A stretch of DNA of 64,000 nucleotides, from positions 10,813,151 through 10,877,150 of the forward strand of contig NC_056548.1 of assembly GCF_910596095.1 (NCBI RefSeq), given 5' to 3'. This document shows positions 41,301 through 53,414 of the stretch, piece after piece. The notes below the pieces were generated by a model, which did no database searches, was not told where the DNA came from, and was given only the letters and a program-made list of their open reading frames with translations. Position 1 is the stretch's first letter; every line of letters starts with the position of its first letter. Made by a program: the position numbers and the translations under genes. This DNA is from Thunnus maccoyii (lineage: Eukaryota > Chordata > Actinopteri > Scombriformes > Scombridae).

Positions 41301-44300
41301 TGGCACTAAAAAGACTGTAACGTTGAAAGATTTGACTCATTTGGACAACTGAAGCTTCATATTAGCTTCAGATAAACTTCTAAATCCATTGTTTCACAGA
41401 GGGAGGCCCCATCACTTACATTGTCAGTGCATTATGAAAGGATGTTCTAATGGTCAGCATGAACAGGAGGAATGATTATGGTAAGAAAAACCTACAGTTG
41501 TGAAGGAAATGTGAACACTTTGTTGAAATATATGAATGCTGAGGTGATAAGTGTATGCGAGAATTGACTCTTTTTCTTTGGAACTGGATCTTTGGGGGTT
41601 TCGATTCCCTGCACCACAGGAGAGACTAAGCAAGTGGTGTGTGCGTGTTGCCTTCTACTCAGGAAAAACCTATTTCAACATTCATTTGAGCACCTGACTG
41701 TTGTTTTAAGACGGACTTGAAAAAAATGTCAACCCATCCTTTAAGGTTGCACAGGTTCTGCTAGTGGAAAAAGTAAACTTCAAGTGTTCTGACTGAGGTT
41801 TCAGTGCATTGTGATAAATGTAATTATGCCATAGGTACTTTTTGTGCACATCTTTATTTCCTCGTAAGCTGACTGAAAATCAGAGAGCCTCAGGATTTTG
41901 TCTCTGAAAGTTAAATGAGACTGAACTCATGAAGTGAAAGAGGCTGGTTCGTTCGTGACCAGAAGCTGATGTTTCCTGTTCCTCACAGAAAACGAACGGG
42001 AAGCGAAATAAGGTCAGATTGAAAGCTTTACTACACACGGTGGTTCTGGGGTTCACCAGTGTTGTAGTAAAACACAGTGGTGAACACCAGAACAACCTTC
42101 AGTATGTTAGCTGAGTGATTCATTGGGTGACCTCAATTTAGAGAGTATTAGATTTGCTCTAAAGGATAAGCTCAAGAATTTTTTGACAAATTTGATTCCC
42201 CCTCATTGCTCATCTGCAAGAGGACCAACCATGTTCTTCATCAGTTTCATATCCTCATCAATTCATGAACTGATAACTCATTGAAAATTTGTCTTGAGTA
42301 AGGTAGGGCTGTGGGCTTTCTTTCTATCTTTTTTCTGTCTTTTTCTCTTTCTGACTTTCTTTCTATCTATCCTTTCTTTCAATCTTTTGTTCTTTCTTTC
42401 AATCACTTTCTATCCATCCTTTCTTTCAATCTTTTGTTCTTTCTTTCTGTTTCTTTCTGTCTTCCTTTCTTTCTTTCTGTTTCTTTCTGTCTTCCTTTCT
42501 ATCTTTCTTTTTCTTTCTTTCTATCCTTTCTTTCTTTCTATCCTTTTGTGGATTCACAATAATCTGAACAATAACAGAGCTTCAATAAAATACAAACATG
42601 CAGTCATAACAGGGCACAATCCAACACAAAAAGTCTGCAGTGTTGTTGTTGTTTAAAGTAGTGATGCTCAGCTTTCTCATACAACAAGTGTTTTTGTACT
42701 TAAATACAGCGGATATACCAAGAAAAAGCTTTTTTATCACCCAGTGTCGTTTAGGACTTTCCCAGGAAAAATCCCCGGCCTAACAGGAAGCAAAGCACTT
42801 TCTTTCCACCAACAGTTTGCCTGGACTCAGTAGGAGATTAACCCTTCCAAAAAATTGATGAACAATGATAGCCACTATTACAGACAAAAAAAACCAACTC
42901 AAAACCCCAGAAACTTCATCATTAAAATCCAAAGCACTACACACAATGTTTGCCAGGCAATTTCTGGGAAAGACAGAGCAAAGAAGTTGGCAAAATACAC
43001 AAAAGAAGGGTCTTTTAAACAAGTTAAATATTGGTTTTCTGAGCGCTGAGCCGCTGCTGCAACACCCCAGTGTGACGTGGAACGCCGGTTGCAAATCCTT
43101 GTGAGCTAACAGACCGTGAGGTCGCCCAGCACAGCACTCACAGTCGTCTGTTGAGATTCAGCAGACCTCAAGCAAATGTTTGCATCCAACACCGTTACCT
43201 GTTACTGGTTCTGTTCCCTGTAAATGTCTCAATTATTCAGCCCTCAAGATGAGTGGCCGAGGCCCACTGTTGGCCTCAGCCACTCATCTTAAGGGCTGAA
43301 TAACAGGAACACTTCCCACTTCCCGCTGGGTCAGAGGTCAAGGGGAAGTTGTACTTGTGTCTGATCCCAAATTCCATCATGTTTATTTTCTCAAAGTGGA
43401 ATCGGGGGTGCGTTCTTGCCAGGAGAGATTGTGAAAGCGTAAAACAATACTTTCTCTTCTTCCTTTTTTTTTTTTTTTTCTTTTCAAATCTCTCCCGTGG
43501 ACGTTTTGTTACTGAAGACAAAAAGTCAGCAGAAACTTTTTTTTGTGTGTGTGTGCGTGTCTTGCTTGTCTCTTTTTAGATGAGTTTGGAGCCAATTTCT
43601 TCATTGTTTGCAGCTGTAAAAGTTCACGGAGAAAGTATAAATCAAACAAAAACTCAACAGCTTCATGTAAGATGTCAGAGTAGGATGAAATAGTGGACAC
43701 TTATTTACTGCAGTACACACAAATATCCTGCAACAGGTATTAGGACTAAAATGTGCTCATGAGGTCAAAGTACACTAGACTACGGTTAGGTTAGATTTTA
43801 GCTTTTCTTTCAAGTAAATTATGGGAAATTCCAGATCAGGTAAAGAATGAAAGGAAGGATCTGATGACTGCAAGGAGGAAGGAAAGAACAGAAGGAAAGT
43901 CAGTAAGTGTTGTACAGGCTGAAAATATTCTCTAAAACATTTTGCAGGCATAAAAACTTTACATTTTTAGAAAATCTCATGTTTGGGAAACAGAAGAAAC
44001 CACACGAACAACAGGTTAGCAGTTATCTGGCTAGCGCTTAGGTGCAGGATCTCCACTGGTTGCCTGGCTGTTGTTTGGCCAAGAAATCAATCATTTTACA
44101 GCAACTTCCTCCCCCTGAAACCACAAATTGTCAGTTTTATGTTTCAGTTTAGTCAAACAAACAAGATGTTCATCTGTGAGTTTTAGAGGTGCTGGTTGGC
44201 ACCGTGGACAGAGCCATGCTAGCTGTTTCCAGTCTTCATTGCAAAGCTAAGCTAATCGCTTCCTGGCTCCAGCTCATTAAGGTGATAACAATCTTCTCCT

Positions 44301-47300
44301 TTAATTCTCAGAAAAGGAAGAAAATTTTCCAAAATGGTGAACTATTCCAGTAATTCCTACTACTATTCCTTTTACAATCTCAGTATTACTATTACAGTAA
44401 TTCACTAAATGTACTTCCTTCTAAACTCAGTTACATTTCCTCCTACTTATTTATTAGTTATTCTTACTTACTTTTCTTATTTATTTATCTACTGTATATG
44501 TTTCCATATTTACTCTTTTCTTATGACAGACTGTATATTGAAAACTTAATAAAAAGATTTTTTAATAAGGTACGTCTCCAATAATGGCAAGCTCTGTTGT
44601 ACTTATCGCCGTTTTCTTTTGATTTAAAATTTGTTTGATCTGGAAACATGTTGCCAAAGAATAAGATGACATACATAACATAACATAGCTATACATCGAA
44701 TTAATACATTTAAAAAGTAGTAATAATCAGTATGTAGAAAGAAACAGTTATCGAGAACATTTTAATAAAGTGACATTTAGAGAGAGAAGGAAGTAAAATT
44801 CTCTATCACAATATATAAAACTAAACAAGAAAGAAAATTTGCTTCATGAGAAATAATTATATTACATTTTCCTGCTAGTTCTGCCACATGAATGATCTGA
44901 TTAAGAGTTTCAATGAGCTCTGGAAGTTTTGGGGTAAATTCAGGGAGAGTTACGGACTCCTCTCCCTTTCCCCCAAGCTCAACCAGGCCTCTGGTAGTGG
45001 AGACCACCCCACCAGCACGGGCCTATAAAAACATACCAGGCCTTCTGGAATAATAGAGCAGATAAAAACAGCCCGTCCAACTCAGATAATAGGAGCTCTC
45101 GATGGGCTGGCCTCCCAGAGACTGCTGGAGCATGTTTGATACGAAGGGGAATCGACTTCCTCACTGATTCTGTTGTTAAATAAGCTTAGCAGTGGTTATT
45201 GTGTGTGTGTTTGAAAGGCCATTGCCCAACTCTGTCCACTCACATCTCCACCCTGGCAGTGTGTAGCCACCAGAGACTTCTGTCAAACAAGCAGTCTCTT
45301 ATCTAAATGTTATCCTTGCACCCTGCAGAGTAAACAATGGTTGGGCCTCAGTTCAAAGAGGAGCTAAGAGCACGCTCGACCTGCTGCAATAATGAACTCT
45401 GAGATGTGAAGAGTAAAAAGGGAGGCTTCCTTTTCAGGAAAATAAATTATCTTAAATGAGGTAACTGCTTGTCATTAAAGATAATTGGTGGCATTTGAGC
45501 AGAAAAAAGGAACAAATATCACATTAGGTATTGTAGATTGTCTTCCTTACTGTTACAAGAGGCAAAGTACTGCATGCGTCTTGTGTTCTGTAGTGACATA
45601 AACTAGTGGGTGTGGCAGACTGATACGTGCTTAAAGAGACAGTCAATGAAAAAAAAAAAAAACACAACTGTAAAATGTAACTATGGCCCCAAAGTGACTG
45701 TCTATTGTAAGGTTTTTGAATTAGTTATATTAATCGTTAATATTTTCAGATGTGTTTCCTTGTACAGTTCATGCTTCATAGACAAAATCAACTGTTGCTT
45801 TGTAAATATGCACATAACCTCTATTCTGTATTGACTTTTTCCTTCGGTAGTCTCCAGCACTGTCTAGTTTGCATTATTATGAGATTAAAGGTACCCTATG
45901 ACGTTTTTTTTTGTTTTTTTTTAACAATAAAAAAAGTCCTCCTTTCTCACCAAAATTTATTGTGTGTGTGTGTGTGTGTGAGACGCTTAACAAACATGTT
46001 GAGTTCATATTCTTCCTCGTAAAAAATTAGCAAAGCTGATCTGTTTTTAAAATCTTGCGACCTGTATTGTTTACATCCGTGTTTGCTAGCTTGCAGTCTT
46101 ATTCTTCCCTGCCTTTCCTAACTTGTTGCTGCAGTTTTTGTCACATTATCGTCACTGACCAGTTGATCTGTGGAATATCTTAAACCTGGAGGCAGGAATG
46201 TATATCATGCTGCACGTGCACACATGCTTGAGGTACAAAGAAAACGGGGACCCGCCCATCAAAACATTGCTTCATAGCGCTACTAGTGGTCATAAACTCC
46301 ACAGGGTATCTTTAAGAATATTTTTCATCATGTCTCTGTTGTTTTGTGTCAGGTCTACGACTAGGCTTAATCACTTCATGGCCCATAAAATGCAGAGGAT
46401 TCTGACCTTTTTAACACTGCCTGAGAGTTAGATTGGTTGAAATATGTTGCATGTCTTGCTTCTCCAAAGGTATACAATCTTTGTTTCCCCTTTTAGATGC
46501 TTTGCACCTTTAAACTCCTTAACGGGAACATAACAGGCTTTTTGTTTTTTGTTTTTTATATTGATATAATGTTGGATATCTATGTTCAACATAGTCAAAG
46601 TTCCAAAACTTGAGGTGAATGTATGTAAAAATGCTCCCTGAAAGCCGAAAGCCCAGACTCAGCCTACTCTGAATGCTTCATTTGCAATGTTACCTCTACT
46701 TCCTCCTCATGATGACGTCTGGTTGTTGGCGCATGCCCACAAATGGCCATCCGTTCTGTTTGTTGCTAAGGATTTTCATGTTGTCCACTCACATATTTCA
46801 GATCGGAATCGGGCTCGAACATGTGCGGATGTATTTGAATTTATATTTCGAGTAAAGAGTGAGAACAAGAAGCAAAATCAGATTACTACTGTTTGTTCAC
46901 GTAGCCTCCAGAGCTGATGGAAGTCAGCTTCCGGGAACTGACCAATCAGAACAGAGTGGGCTCATTGGGAATGGGGGCCTTAAAGAGACAGGAACTAAAA
47001 CAGCCTGTTTCAGACGGAGGCTGAACTGAGGGGCTGCATAAAGGGTCAGTGTAAGTTAAATAAGCAGTTTTTTAAACTATAATTCATGCAAAAATATTCC
47101 AGTAGAGCCCCTGAATATAAGTATAGACCTGGAAATGTGCATGTTATGTCTTCTTTAAGGACATTTTTCAATGTGTCTCCAGTCTACGACTAGGCTTAAT
47201 AACTTCTTACCCCATATAGTGTGGAGGATTCTGCCCTTTAATACTGCCTGAGGGTTAGATGGGTTGAAATAAGTTGCATGTTTTGTTTGGCAGCTCTTGA

Positions 47301-50300
47301 ATTGTTTAAATTCTGCTGGTCCCACAGTACACCTTTACAAGCTCACGTTGTGTCAGCAGACATTGTATAAACTCACAGAGCTTTGTTTTGAATTCATTTT
47401 GAAATCCCAAAGTTGCTGAAGACACTAAGGCTGAGTTTTGGAGTAACGTGTGGGTTTCAGTATTTCACAAAGTATAAGATGCCTTCAGTGAAGTGTTTAA
47501 AACATGCATATAGAACATGCATTTATTTTCATGCAGCATCTACCAGTTTTATCCTTCCATAGTTTCATATTTAAACTTCCTCCTGCATTCATAAAAGCTA
47601 CGTTTATTCACACTTTCTCATGCTTACAGTGTGCTATGTTGTTGCATGTAGAATGACGCAGAAGAGAGGAAACTTTAGCTGTAAAGGTTCACACCTGTCA
47701 TGCTGCCACAGTGTGTATGATCTCAGACTTAATTCACACTCTTGACCAGGAGACATCCACATATGTGTGCATGACATCATGTTGACATTACATCCCCAAA
47801 ATTATATATCTGGAACATGTTTTCCTTTTGTGTATTTATGTGTCTTCATGTGAGTTCATCTAGTCCTGCCTGGCGGAGTCACATACTCTGGAGGAAGGAA
47901 GCAATCTGTTAGTGGAGAGCCACTCTACGACATTACCCAATAAATATACAGCTCGGGCTTAAGACAACAAACTCCATCCATTCCTCTCTCTTATTAGCTT
48001 CAGCAGTCCAGCAAGAAGTTCTTGAAAACAGGAAAACTATTTAAGGGCTGTAGTGCAGAAAGTTCCTGACATCACGCATCCCTGTAGATTGGACTATTGT
48101 CCTGCTCAGATTTAAGAGACAGGTTTATGTCCTTTCGCTGCTTCTGTGCCACTCAAAGTCTTTTGTTTGTACTCATAGAGAAACTGTCAAACCAAATTTC
48201 TCTGTCTGTCGTACACACAAAGATGAATACATGTATTTTTAAACATCTGTAGGTTATAGACCAGTTTTTATCTGTCAGGGGTGAGCGTATGTTTGCATTC
48301 GGGGCTGCACATGTCTCTTTAGGTATGTGAGTGTGTGTCCAGTCTTCAGATCCCAGGCCCTCGACTGTGTAAACGGTGCCCCGATGTGAAAGGTCAGGGC
48401 TGTTCTGCACAGTGTGTATCCATGGCGACAGGCAGTTCCTCTGTTGAGAGTTAATGCGACCTGCAGAGGTGAAGCTGTTGCCACTGAACTCCTGCTGATG
48501 ACAAATTCATTTACTCGGCAGAGCTGGAACTTCTGCCCGCAGCCAAAGGATTAGTACGTCAGTGTGTTCTTAGCTGTTTCCTGAGCTGCGCTTCATTGTG
48601 TTGTGGTTCACTTGTCAACACAAAGCTGAAGGGTCTAAGCTGCTCTCAGGATGGACTTCTAGCTCTTAAAATACAGTTTGTGTACTGCAAAGACTACAAT
48701 ATGGCTGTTTTAATGCCAGCATTCACTTAGCAGTTACAAGTAGCTCTACTAAGGTCTTCTGCTTCAAATAATCTTTCTAAAAAATGCTTTTTATAATATG
48801 TGAATATATTTTTATATGTACAAAAAAAACAACAGAAAAACACTCTAGTAATGTCACTATCTACACCATCTTACAGTCACCTCTAATTTCTTGAGTACTA
48901 TTGTTGATTTATATCTTTTCTGCATCAGTTTCTCTTTTGTTACGTTTGTGTTTTCAGTGTAGGCCATAGTGCTTAAAAGAAGTTTCTTTTTTTAAATATT
49001 ATCTCATAATTACCTGCAGGATATTGTTTGTGATCTTTTAGTCAGGCCATCTCAAAAATTTCACAAAGTCCAATGAGATTTGGTGGAAAAAGCGATTAGT
49101 CTTGGAGATCATTAACACCACAAGATAGGGCACGTTAAAACATTTTCAATTTTTTTTTTATCACTTGCCGCACCTACTTGGATGGAAAAAAAACTGGCAC
49201 ATGTATCTTATTATTGTCGTCTCTCGCCCTCCAGCGGCTCTGCCCTCAGCCATCCTGACGCTGATGTTCAGCCCGTACCAGCGAGGAATCTACTGTGATG
49301 ACAAGAGCATCAGTTATCCCTACAGGAGAGACACCATCTCCCACGGAGCCATGGCTGCCGTCACCATCATCTGCTCCATAGTCATTGTGAGTAAAACTGA
49401 CCAAGAAGATATCTTTCTGTTTAAATGTTTCACTGCAGATCGTTAACAGCGATATTTGCTCTTCTTTTCCTGTTCACTCCACAGATCACTACAGGAGAGG
49501 CCTACCTGGTGCACACCAAACGTCTGCACTCCAACTCCCAGTTCAACCAGTACCTGTCAGCTCTCTACAAGGTGGTGGGCACCTTCCTGTTTGGAGGAGC
49601 CGTCAGCCAGTCGCTGACCGACCTGGCCAAGTTCACCATAGGTCGTCCCCGCCCAAACTTCTTATCCGTGTGCGCTCCAGTCGTCTGTAACGGATACATG
49701 CTGCAGATCAACTGTACAGGCAACATGCGCAACGTGACTGAATCCAGGTGCGGTAACTCAGTGCTCCGCCTCTCTCTCACTGTCTCTAATAATACAAATG
49801 TACACTGAAACATGCAACAATGACAACTGTAATGTTTACGTAACATTGAATTAGATATTCAACCGGAATTAATTATGTTATAGTGTAGTATTGTCTTGTT
49901 TTGTCATAAATATGTACTTCAGTAAAAGGTATAATATGCATCTCACTGTAGTAAACTGACAACAAATGAATCCTTCTTTCTCACATCATTGCGTCTTTGG
50001 TTGAAATTCTCTTTAAAAAAAAAAAAGAAGTGAGTAAACACAGTCATTTTTCCTCTGCTTCTGTTTTGTTCCTCAGGTTGTCGTTCTACTCCGGCCACTC
50101 ATCCTTTGGGATGTACTGCATGCTTTTTCTGTCGGTGAGTGTGCCTCCGTTTGCGTGTGACTCTGCATCTGTGAAATGTCTGTTTACCGATAACACACAC
50201 AAGTGACTCATAACAGGAGGAGGTGGTCGACAAAGACGCACAGCTGAAGTTTAAAAAACATCATTGTTGTAATACTACACACTGCACAATAGCCGGAAAG

Positions 50301-52595
50301 ATGACAGATGCAATGGTTCATCTTTTTGTCAGTGTTAAGAAGTGAGATGTTGAAAGTCTCTTTGAGCTGCTAAAGCATTTGTCACATTAACAGCTCCATG
50401 CAGCGCCGCTGTACAGGAATCTGTCCGTCAGAAGCCAGTAACATAGTTGCATGAAAACAACTACATATTCTCACGGCAATTAGTATAATTTATTTTAGGG
50501 TAAATTATACTTATAATTTATACAGTTATTGGCTAAGGAAAGGGTCAGGGTTTCAGATGGTTAACTGTAAAAAAACAAACCTTATAGTGTCCATGTTTCT
50601 GTACAAACTAGTACAGAAATCTATTTTTGTAGAAATAAATATGATTAGATGTTAAAGCAGAGGCTCATTAAAAACCTAAATTATGTTTGAAATATAAACT
50701 TCAAACCTGTTTACATGAAACTCCTAAACTCCTTAAAAGTGTTTCTTTGCTGACTCCTCTCCTGACTTATCCATATACTGTATGCAACCAGTTGAATTAA
50801 ATTTTTTTTTTTTTTAAATGTGTGTGTACAGCTGTATGTCCAGGCCCGAATGCAAGGGAAGTGGACGCGGCTGGTTCGACCCACCATCCAGTTCTTCCTG
50901 GTGGCGTTTTCTCTGTACGTGGGATACACACGCGTGTCTGACTACAAACACCACTGGAGCGATGTGCTGGTGGGACTGCTGCAGGGAGCCCTCATCGCTG
51001 TGCTCACTGTGAGTATAACAGTGTATTGTACAATCAAGATGGGCTAAAGGTTCGTCTGTTATAAAGCTCCTACTGTGTATGCAGGATGTTTACGTGATTC
51101 ATCCCACATTACCTCCCTTCCCTCGGAGAAGCTGAAGTCTAATATGACATTGCTCCTTCTCCCTTTCAAGTGAAACAGTGTAGCCCAACAAAGACCAAAA
51201 CTTATTGTGCATTTAGACAATCTTTGCTAACTTGTAAAATCCATAATCAAGTTTACCAGCAGGAAGTTGTCCTTGAACAGCCAACAAAGTAGCTCATATC
51301 CGTAGGAATTCCTAAGTACATGATTTGCCACTGAGTTAAGCATGTTTTATTGCTCGTTACATGATGATTTAAGGGCTAAACTATTTAGTAAAATGTTTGA
51401 GTTTTCCTGGATTAATGATTATAGGAGACTTGAGCTGTGTTTCAGGAAAACCTTTTGTTTGGCTGATTTTATCTGTAGAGCTTGATACGGAAGACAAAGT
51501 GTTTAGTTTGCAATGTAACGTAAGAAGCTTTTTTTGTCTTGTCTATGTTGGACAAATGTTTCACCACTTTGGTGTCTCGTAAGTGCATGCGGGCTGAGCA
51601 CTCATATGTGTATGACACCATAAACGAGTAAATAAACATATGATTGACAACTTACAAACAGTGTTGAAGTTCATTGTAAATATTTCCATTAACGTCCATC
51701 AGTCACCTCGTTATTCATTCATATGTCCAGGCTACAAACAAGAACAAACAGTAGAGTTTATGCCTGATTTCATTAGTCACATGATACTTCCTGACTTTAT
51801 GGTTTGAGAAAGAATGCCTGAACACTTATTAAATATCACCTGGCGTGCAGTAGATTGTGGGATACAGACGGCTGCCAATGATTTTTTTCCCCCCAGGAAC
51901 TTAATTTGATTTTATGATACAAATTCTGATAGAAAAGGCTGGAGGCTTTAAACTGGACTGGCCTTGTCAGCCTGTCCCTGATGATAAGTTTATTTAAAAA
52001 CAGAAGTACTTCTAGGATGTACTGAACTGCAATATAGTATCCATCTAAGAAATGTTACCTCACTTAAAATATATATATTTTAAGTTTTTTTTTTTCCAGA
52101 TTACAACTCTAGTTATTTGTGTGTTTGACTTCATTCTGTGGTTTTAGGCAGTTTTTGTGATTTTGTTGTATTAAAGCACCTTATTATGAATACGCAAAGA
52201 CTGCAAAATAAAGCCTCAAACATTACCAGAGTTGAATCAACACATGAAAGTGTCCACAACAATTAAAAATGATTAACTTTCAGGGTCGTCTCTGTAGCCC
52301 GGTGTAGTCACAATGTCCCCGATTTGAATCCAGCAGGTCTCCCTTGCTCTCCTCTCTCTCTCTACGTCTCCTGCTTTCATTACATAGTATTAGTCGTCAC
52401 TTTGAACGCTCAGATTTGACGCTCCCTCTTCTTCTGTTCTTTCAGGTCAGATACGTGTCAGACTTCTTCAAGCAGCGCCCTCCGCTCTGCACGCAACCGG
52501 ACACAGCGGAGAGCGAACACCTTGAGCGCAAACCCAGCCCGCAGCCTCCGGACTCGCAGCACGGGAACCACTACAACTACTCTGGACCTGTATGA
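34475..52595 (+). CDS. plpp2: Phospholipid phosphatase 2 (lipid phosphate phosphatase)
   Basis: Coding exons 34475-34535, 49235-49386, 49485-49747, 50077-50134, 50832-51008 and 52446-52595 join in phase to 861 nt (286 aa; human PLPP2 is 288 aa). The enzyme removes the phosphate from phosphatidate, lysophosphatidate, sphingosine-1-phosphate and ceramide-1-phosphate. All three PAP2-superfamily motifs are intact: K-x6-RP at 120-128 (KFTIGRPRP), SGH at 164-166 (YSGHSS), and R-x5-H-x3-D with Arg212, His218 and Asp222 ([12 protein letters not shown]). His218 is the expected nucleophile and His166 the proton donor. Six hydrophobic segments are visible, the first at about 8-30. N-glycosylation sites (NCT, NVT) lie in the loop between the first and second catalytic motifs, as in PLPP1-3. 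PLPP1 and PLPP3 are alternatives, but the short C-terminus and 19p-type linkage favour PLPP2. Exon 1 is 14.7 kb from exon 2. Confidence 0.93.
37314..37722. mobile_element. Interspersed repeat with GATATATCGG termini
   Basis: The left end (GACCGATATATCGGTCAGCT) and right end (TTGGCCGATATATCGATTTT) share the inverted CGATATATCG core on an AT-rich body of about 400 bp. This is a form common in fish genomes; superfamily not determined. Confidence 0.5.
38293..38338 (+). repeat. (TG)n microsatellite
   Basis: About 23 TG units, followed by AGAG/AGTG variants. Confidence 0.95.
40291..40320 (+). repeat. (CA)n microsatellite
   Basis: Twelve CA units followed by a CATACACA variant. Confidence 0.9.
40962..41745 (+). 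mobile_element. Interspersed repeat family R, copy 2 (fullest)
   Basis: The left end (GGTTCACAATTTCTCAAGCG, then GTCTTAAAACA) and the right end (TGTTTTAAGACGGACTTGAA, then CCATCCTTTAA) are inverted repeats, so this copy keeps both termini. A non-homologous stretch of about 160 bp (roughly 41520-41680) seems inserted near the right end. Confidence 0.65.
42316..42546 (+). repeat. (CTTT)n-rich polypyrimidine tract
   Basis: About 230 nt of degenerate CTTT/CTTTCTAT units on the + strand, almost free of purines. It gives rise to Phe/Leu/Ser-rich ORFs in two frames, which are artefacts. Confidence 0.9.
43233..43303. ncRNA. Near-perfect 32-bp hairpin, possible pre-miRNA-like structure
   Basis: The arms 43233-43264 and 43272-43303 are reverse complements over 32 nt except at two positions, with a 7-nt loop (CACTGTT). 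In a + strand transcript the two exceptions are C-A mismatches; in a minus-strand transcript they become G-U pairs, giving a fully paired stem. The size (71 nt) suits a miRNA precursor. I recognise no known miRNA seed. A small palindromic transposon or a template-switch event could give the same structure. Confidence 0.4.
44187..44352. mobile_element. Fragment of the 30604-31098 MITE family
   Basis: Contains CTAGCTGTTTCCAGTCTTCA, AAGCTAAGCTAATCGC and the right end CCAAAATGGTGAACTATTCC, in the order of the right arm of the full copy. Confidence 0.55.
45886..46316. mobile_element. MITE-like element, about 430 bp
   Basis: The left end AAAGGTACCCTATG and the reverse complement of the right end (AAAGATACCCTGTG) form 14-nt inverted termini with two differences. 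A GT tract lies inside at about 45961-45980. No coding capacity. Confidence 0.6.
46317..47284 (+). repeat. Direct repeat flanking a MITE
   Basis: 46317-46458 and 47158-47284 are about 130-bp direct repeats sharing CTACGACTAGGCTTAAT, GAGGATTCTG and the stretch CTGCCTGAG.GTTAGAT.GGTTGAAATA.GTTGCATG. They enclose 46516-47157, a reverse copy of the repeat at 11490-12165. The two flanks differ at many positions, so the event is old. Confidence 0.6.
46516..47157. mobile_element. MITE-like repeat, about 640 bp (copy B, reverse of 11490-12165)
   Basis: Shares ordered landmarks in reverse complement with copy A, including GAACATGTGCGGATGTATTT, CAAATGGCCATCCGTTCTGT and CAGACGGAGGCTGAACTGAG. The ORFs inside it are by-products of the repeat. 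Confidence 0.6.
47285..49200. other. 3' part of plpp2 intron 1, unassigned
   Basis: No exon, RNA gene or transposon ends recognised. It is less repeat-like than the preceding 2 kb. Confidence 0.4.
51009..52445 (+). other. plpp2 intron 5
   Basis: No exon or identifiable element; AT-rich with a short T run near 52088-52098. Confidence 0.5.
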
Positions 52596-53276
52596 GCACA
52601 TTACAGCACACAATATTCTCTAAACAACGGCTCTGTTACCAAAGGATGTGTGACTTATAAAGAAACAAAAAAAAACAAAAAAAACAACCCACAACGCAGT
52701 AACCACTACCAGGACACCAAGATCCAGACTAGACCTGCTCCCCTCAGACTATTTTACAGCTATGAAAACTCCCCTTGGAACAGAAGCTCTGCGGTCTATG
52801 TGGCTTTTTAGTTTGGGTGTGTGTAAAATATGCAAAACATGTGTAGTGTGTTGGTATGTCTGACAGTGTGCAATGAATTTTTTATCTTTTTTTTTTTTTC
52901 TTGATTCTCTGTTGTGTTTGAATTCGTGCTGTGACTTAACCGAGGAGCGAGCAAAGACTGCTTAAGAGATCTGAAAATTCAAAAACCACCAACCAAAGAT
53001 TTCTTCTTTCTGTCCTTGAATGACAAAACCTTGGAGGTTGAATGTTTTGTTGCTCTTCGGAGTCCGATAAAACTGTTGCTATTATTCCTACCTACACTGG
53101 ATCTACATTATATCTGCCTGTCCTTTTTGACACTTTTATCATTTTTCTCTGCAGATGTCTCCATATTTTACTGTTTTTAGAAAATGTGCATGTGTAGTGA
53201 TGGACTGCTCCAACTATATACATTATGTATAGTGCTAACATTTTTATTGTGTATTATAACTACTGTATCTAATAAA
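52596..53276 (+). other. plpp2: plpp2 3' untranslated region
   Basis: About 0.7 kb after the stop, ending at an AATAAA (53271-53276) that follows TATCT and precedes TTGTGTAGC. No other coding signal. Confidence 0.65.
53271..53276 (+). terminator. plpp2: Polyadenylation signal, plpp2
   Basis: AATAAA with a GT-rich stretch just downstream; the only canonical signal close to the stop codon. Confidence 0.65.
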
Positions 53277-53384
53277 TTGTGTAGCTTTTAAATAATGTAT
53301 TACCACTACTTTGCTGTGATGTCACAGTGAAACTTTTTGAGTTGGCAACATCGTTTCTGGACGTTTCCTTATTATTTTTTTTTT

Positions 53385-53414
53385 GTGTGTGTGTATATAT
53401 ATATATATATACAC
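53385..53414 (+). repeat. (GT)n(AT)n microsatellite
   Basis: Five GT units followed by about ten AT/TA units and ACAC, a short compound microsatellite between plpp2 and tle5. Confidence 0.85.

Larger units (their letters stand above)
34536..49234 (+). other. plpp2 intron 1 (14.7 kb), repeat-rich
   Basis: No coding exon was found; ORFs here are short and low-complexity. It contains a hAT-like fragment near 36470-36700, the 37314-37722 repeat, a GT tract (38293-38338), repeat R copy 2 (40962-41745), a CTTT tract (42316-42546), a perfect-class hairpin (43233-43303), a MITE fragment (44187-44352) and a repeat cluster at 45886-47284. Such a long first intron may hold enhancers, but none can be identified by eye. 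Confidence 0.7.

Noticed and set aside
42294-42656. 120-codon Phe/Leu/Ser-rich ORF resembling membrane protein
   Set aside because: Translation of the CTTT tract; hydrophobicity is an artefact of T-rich codons.
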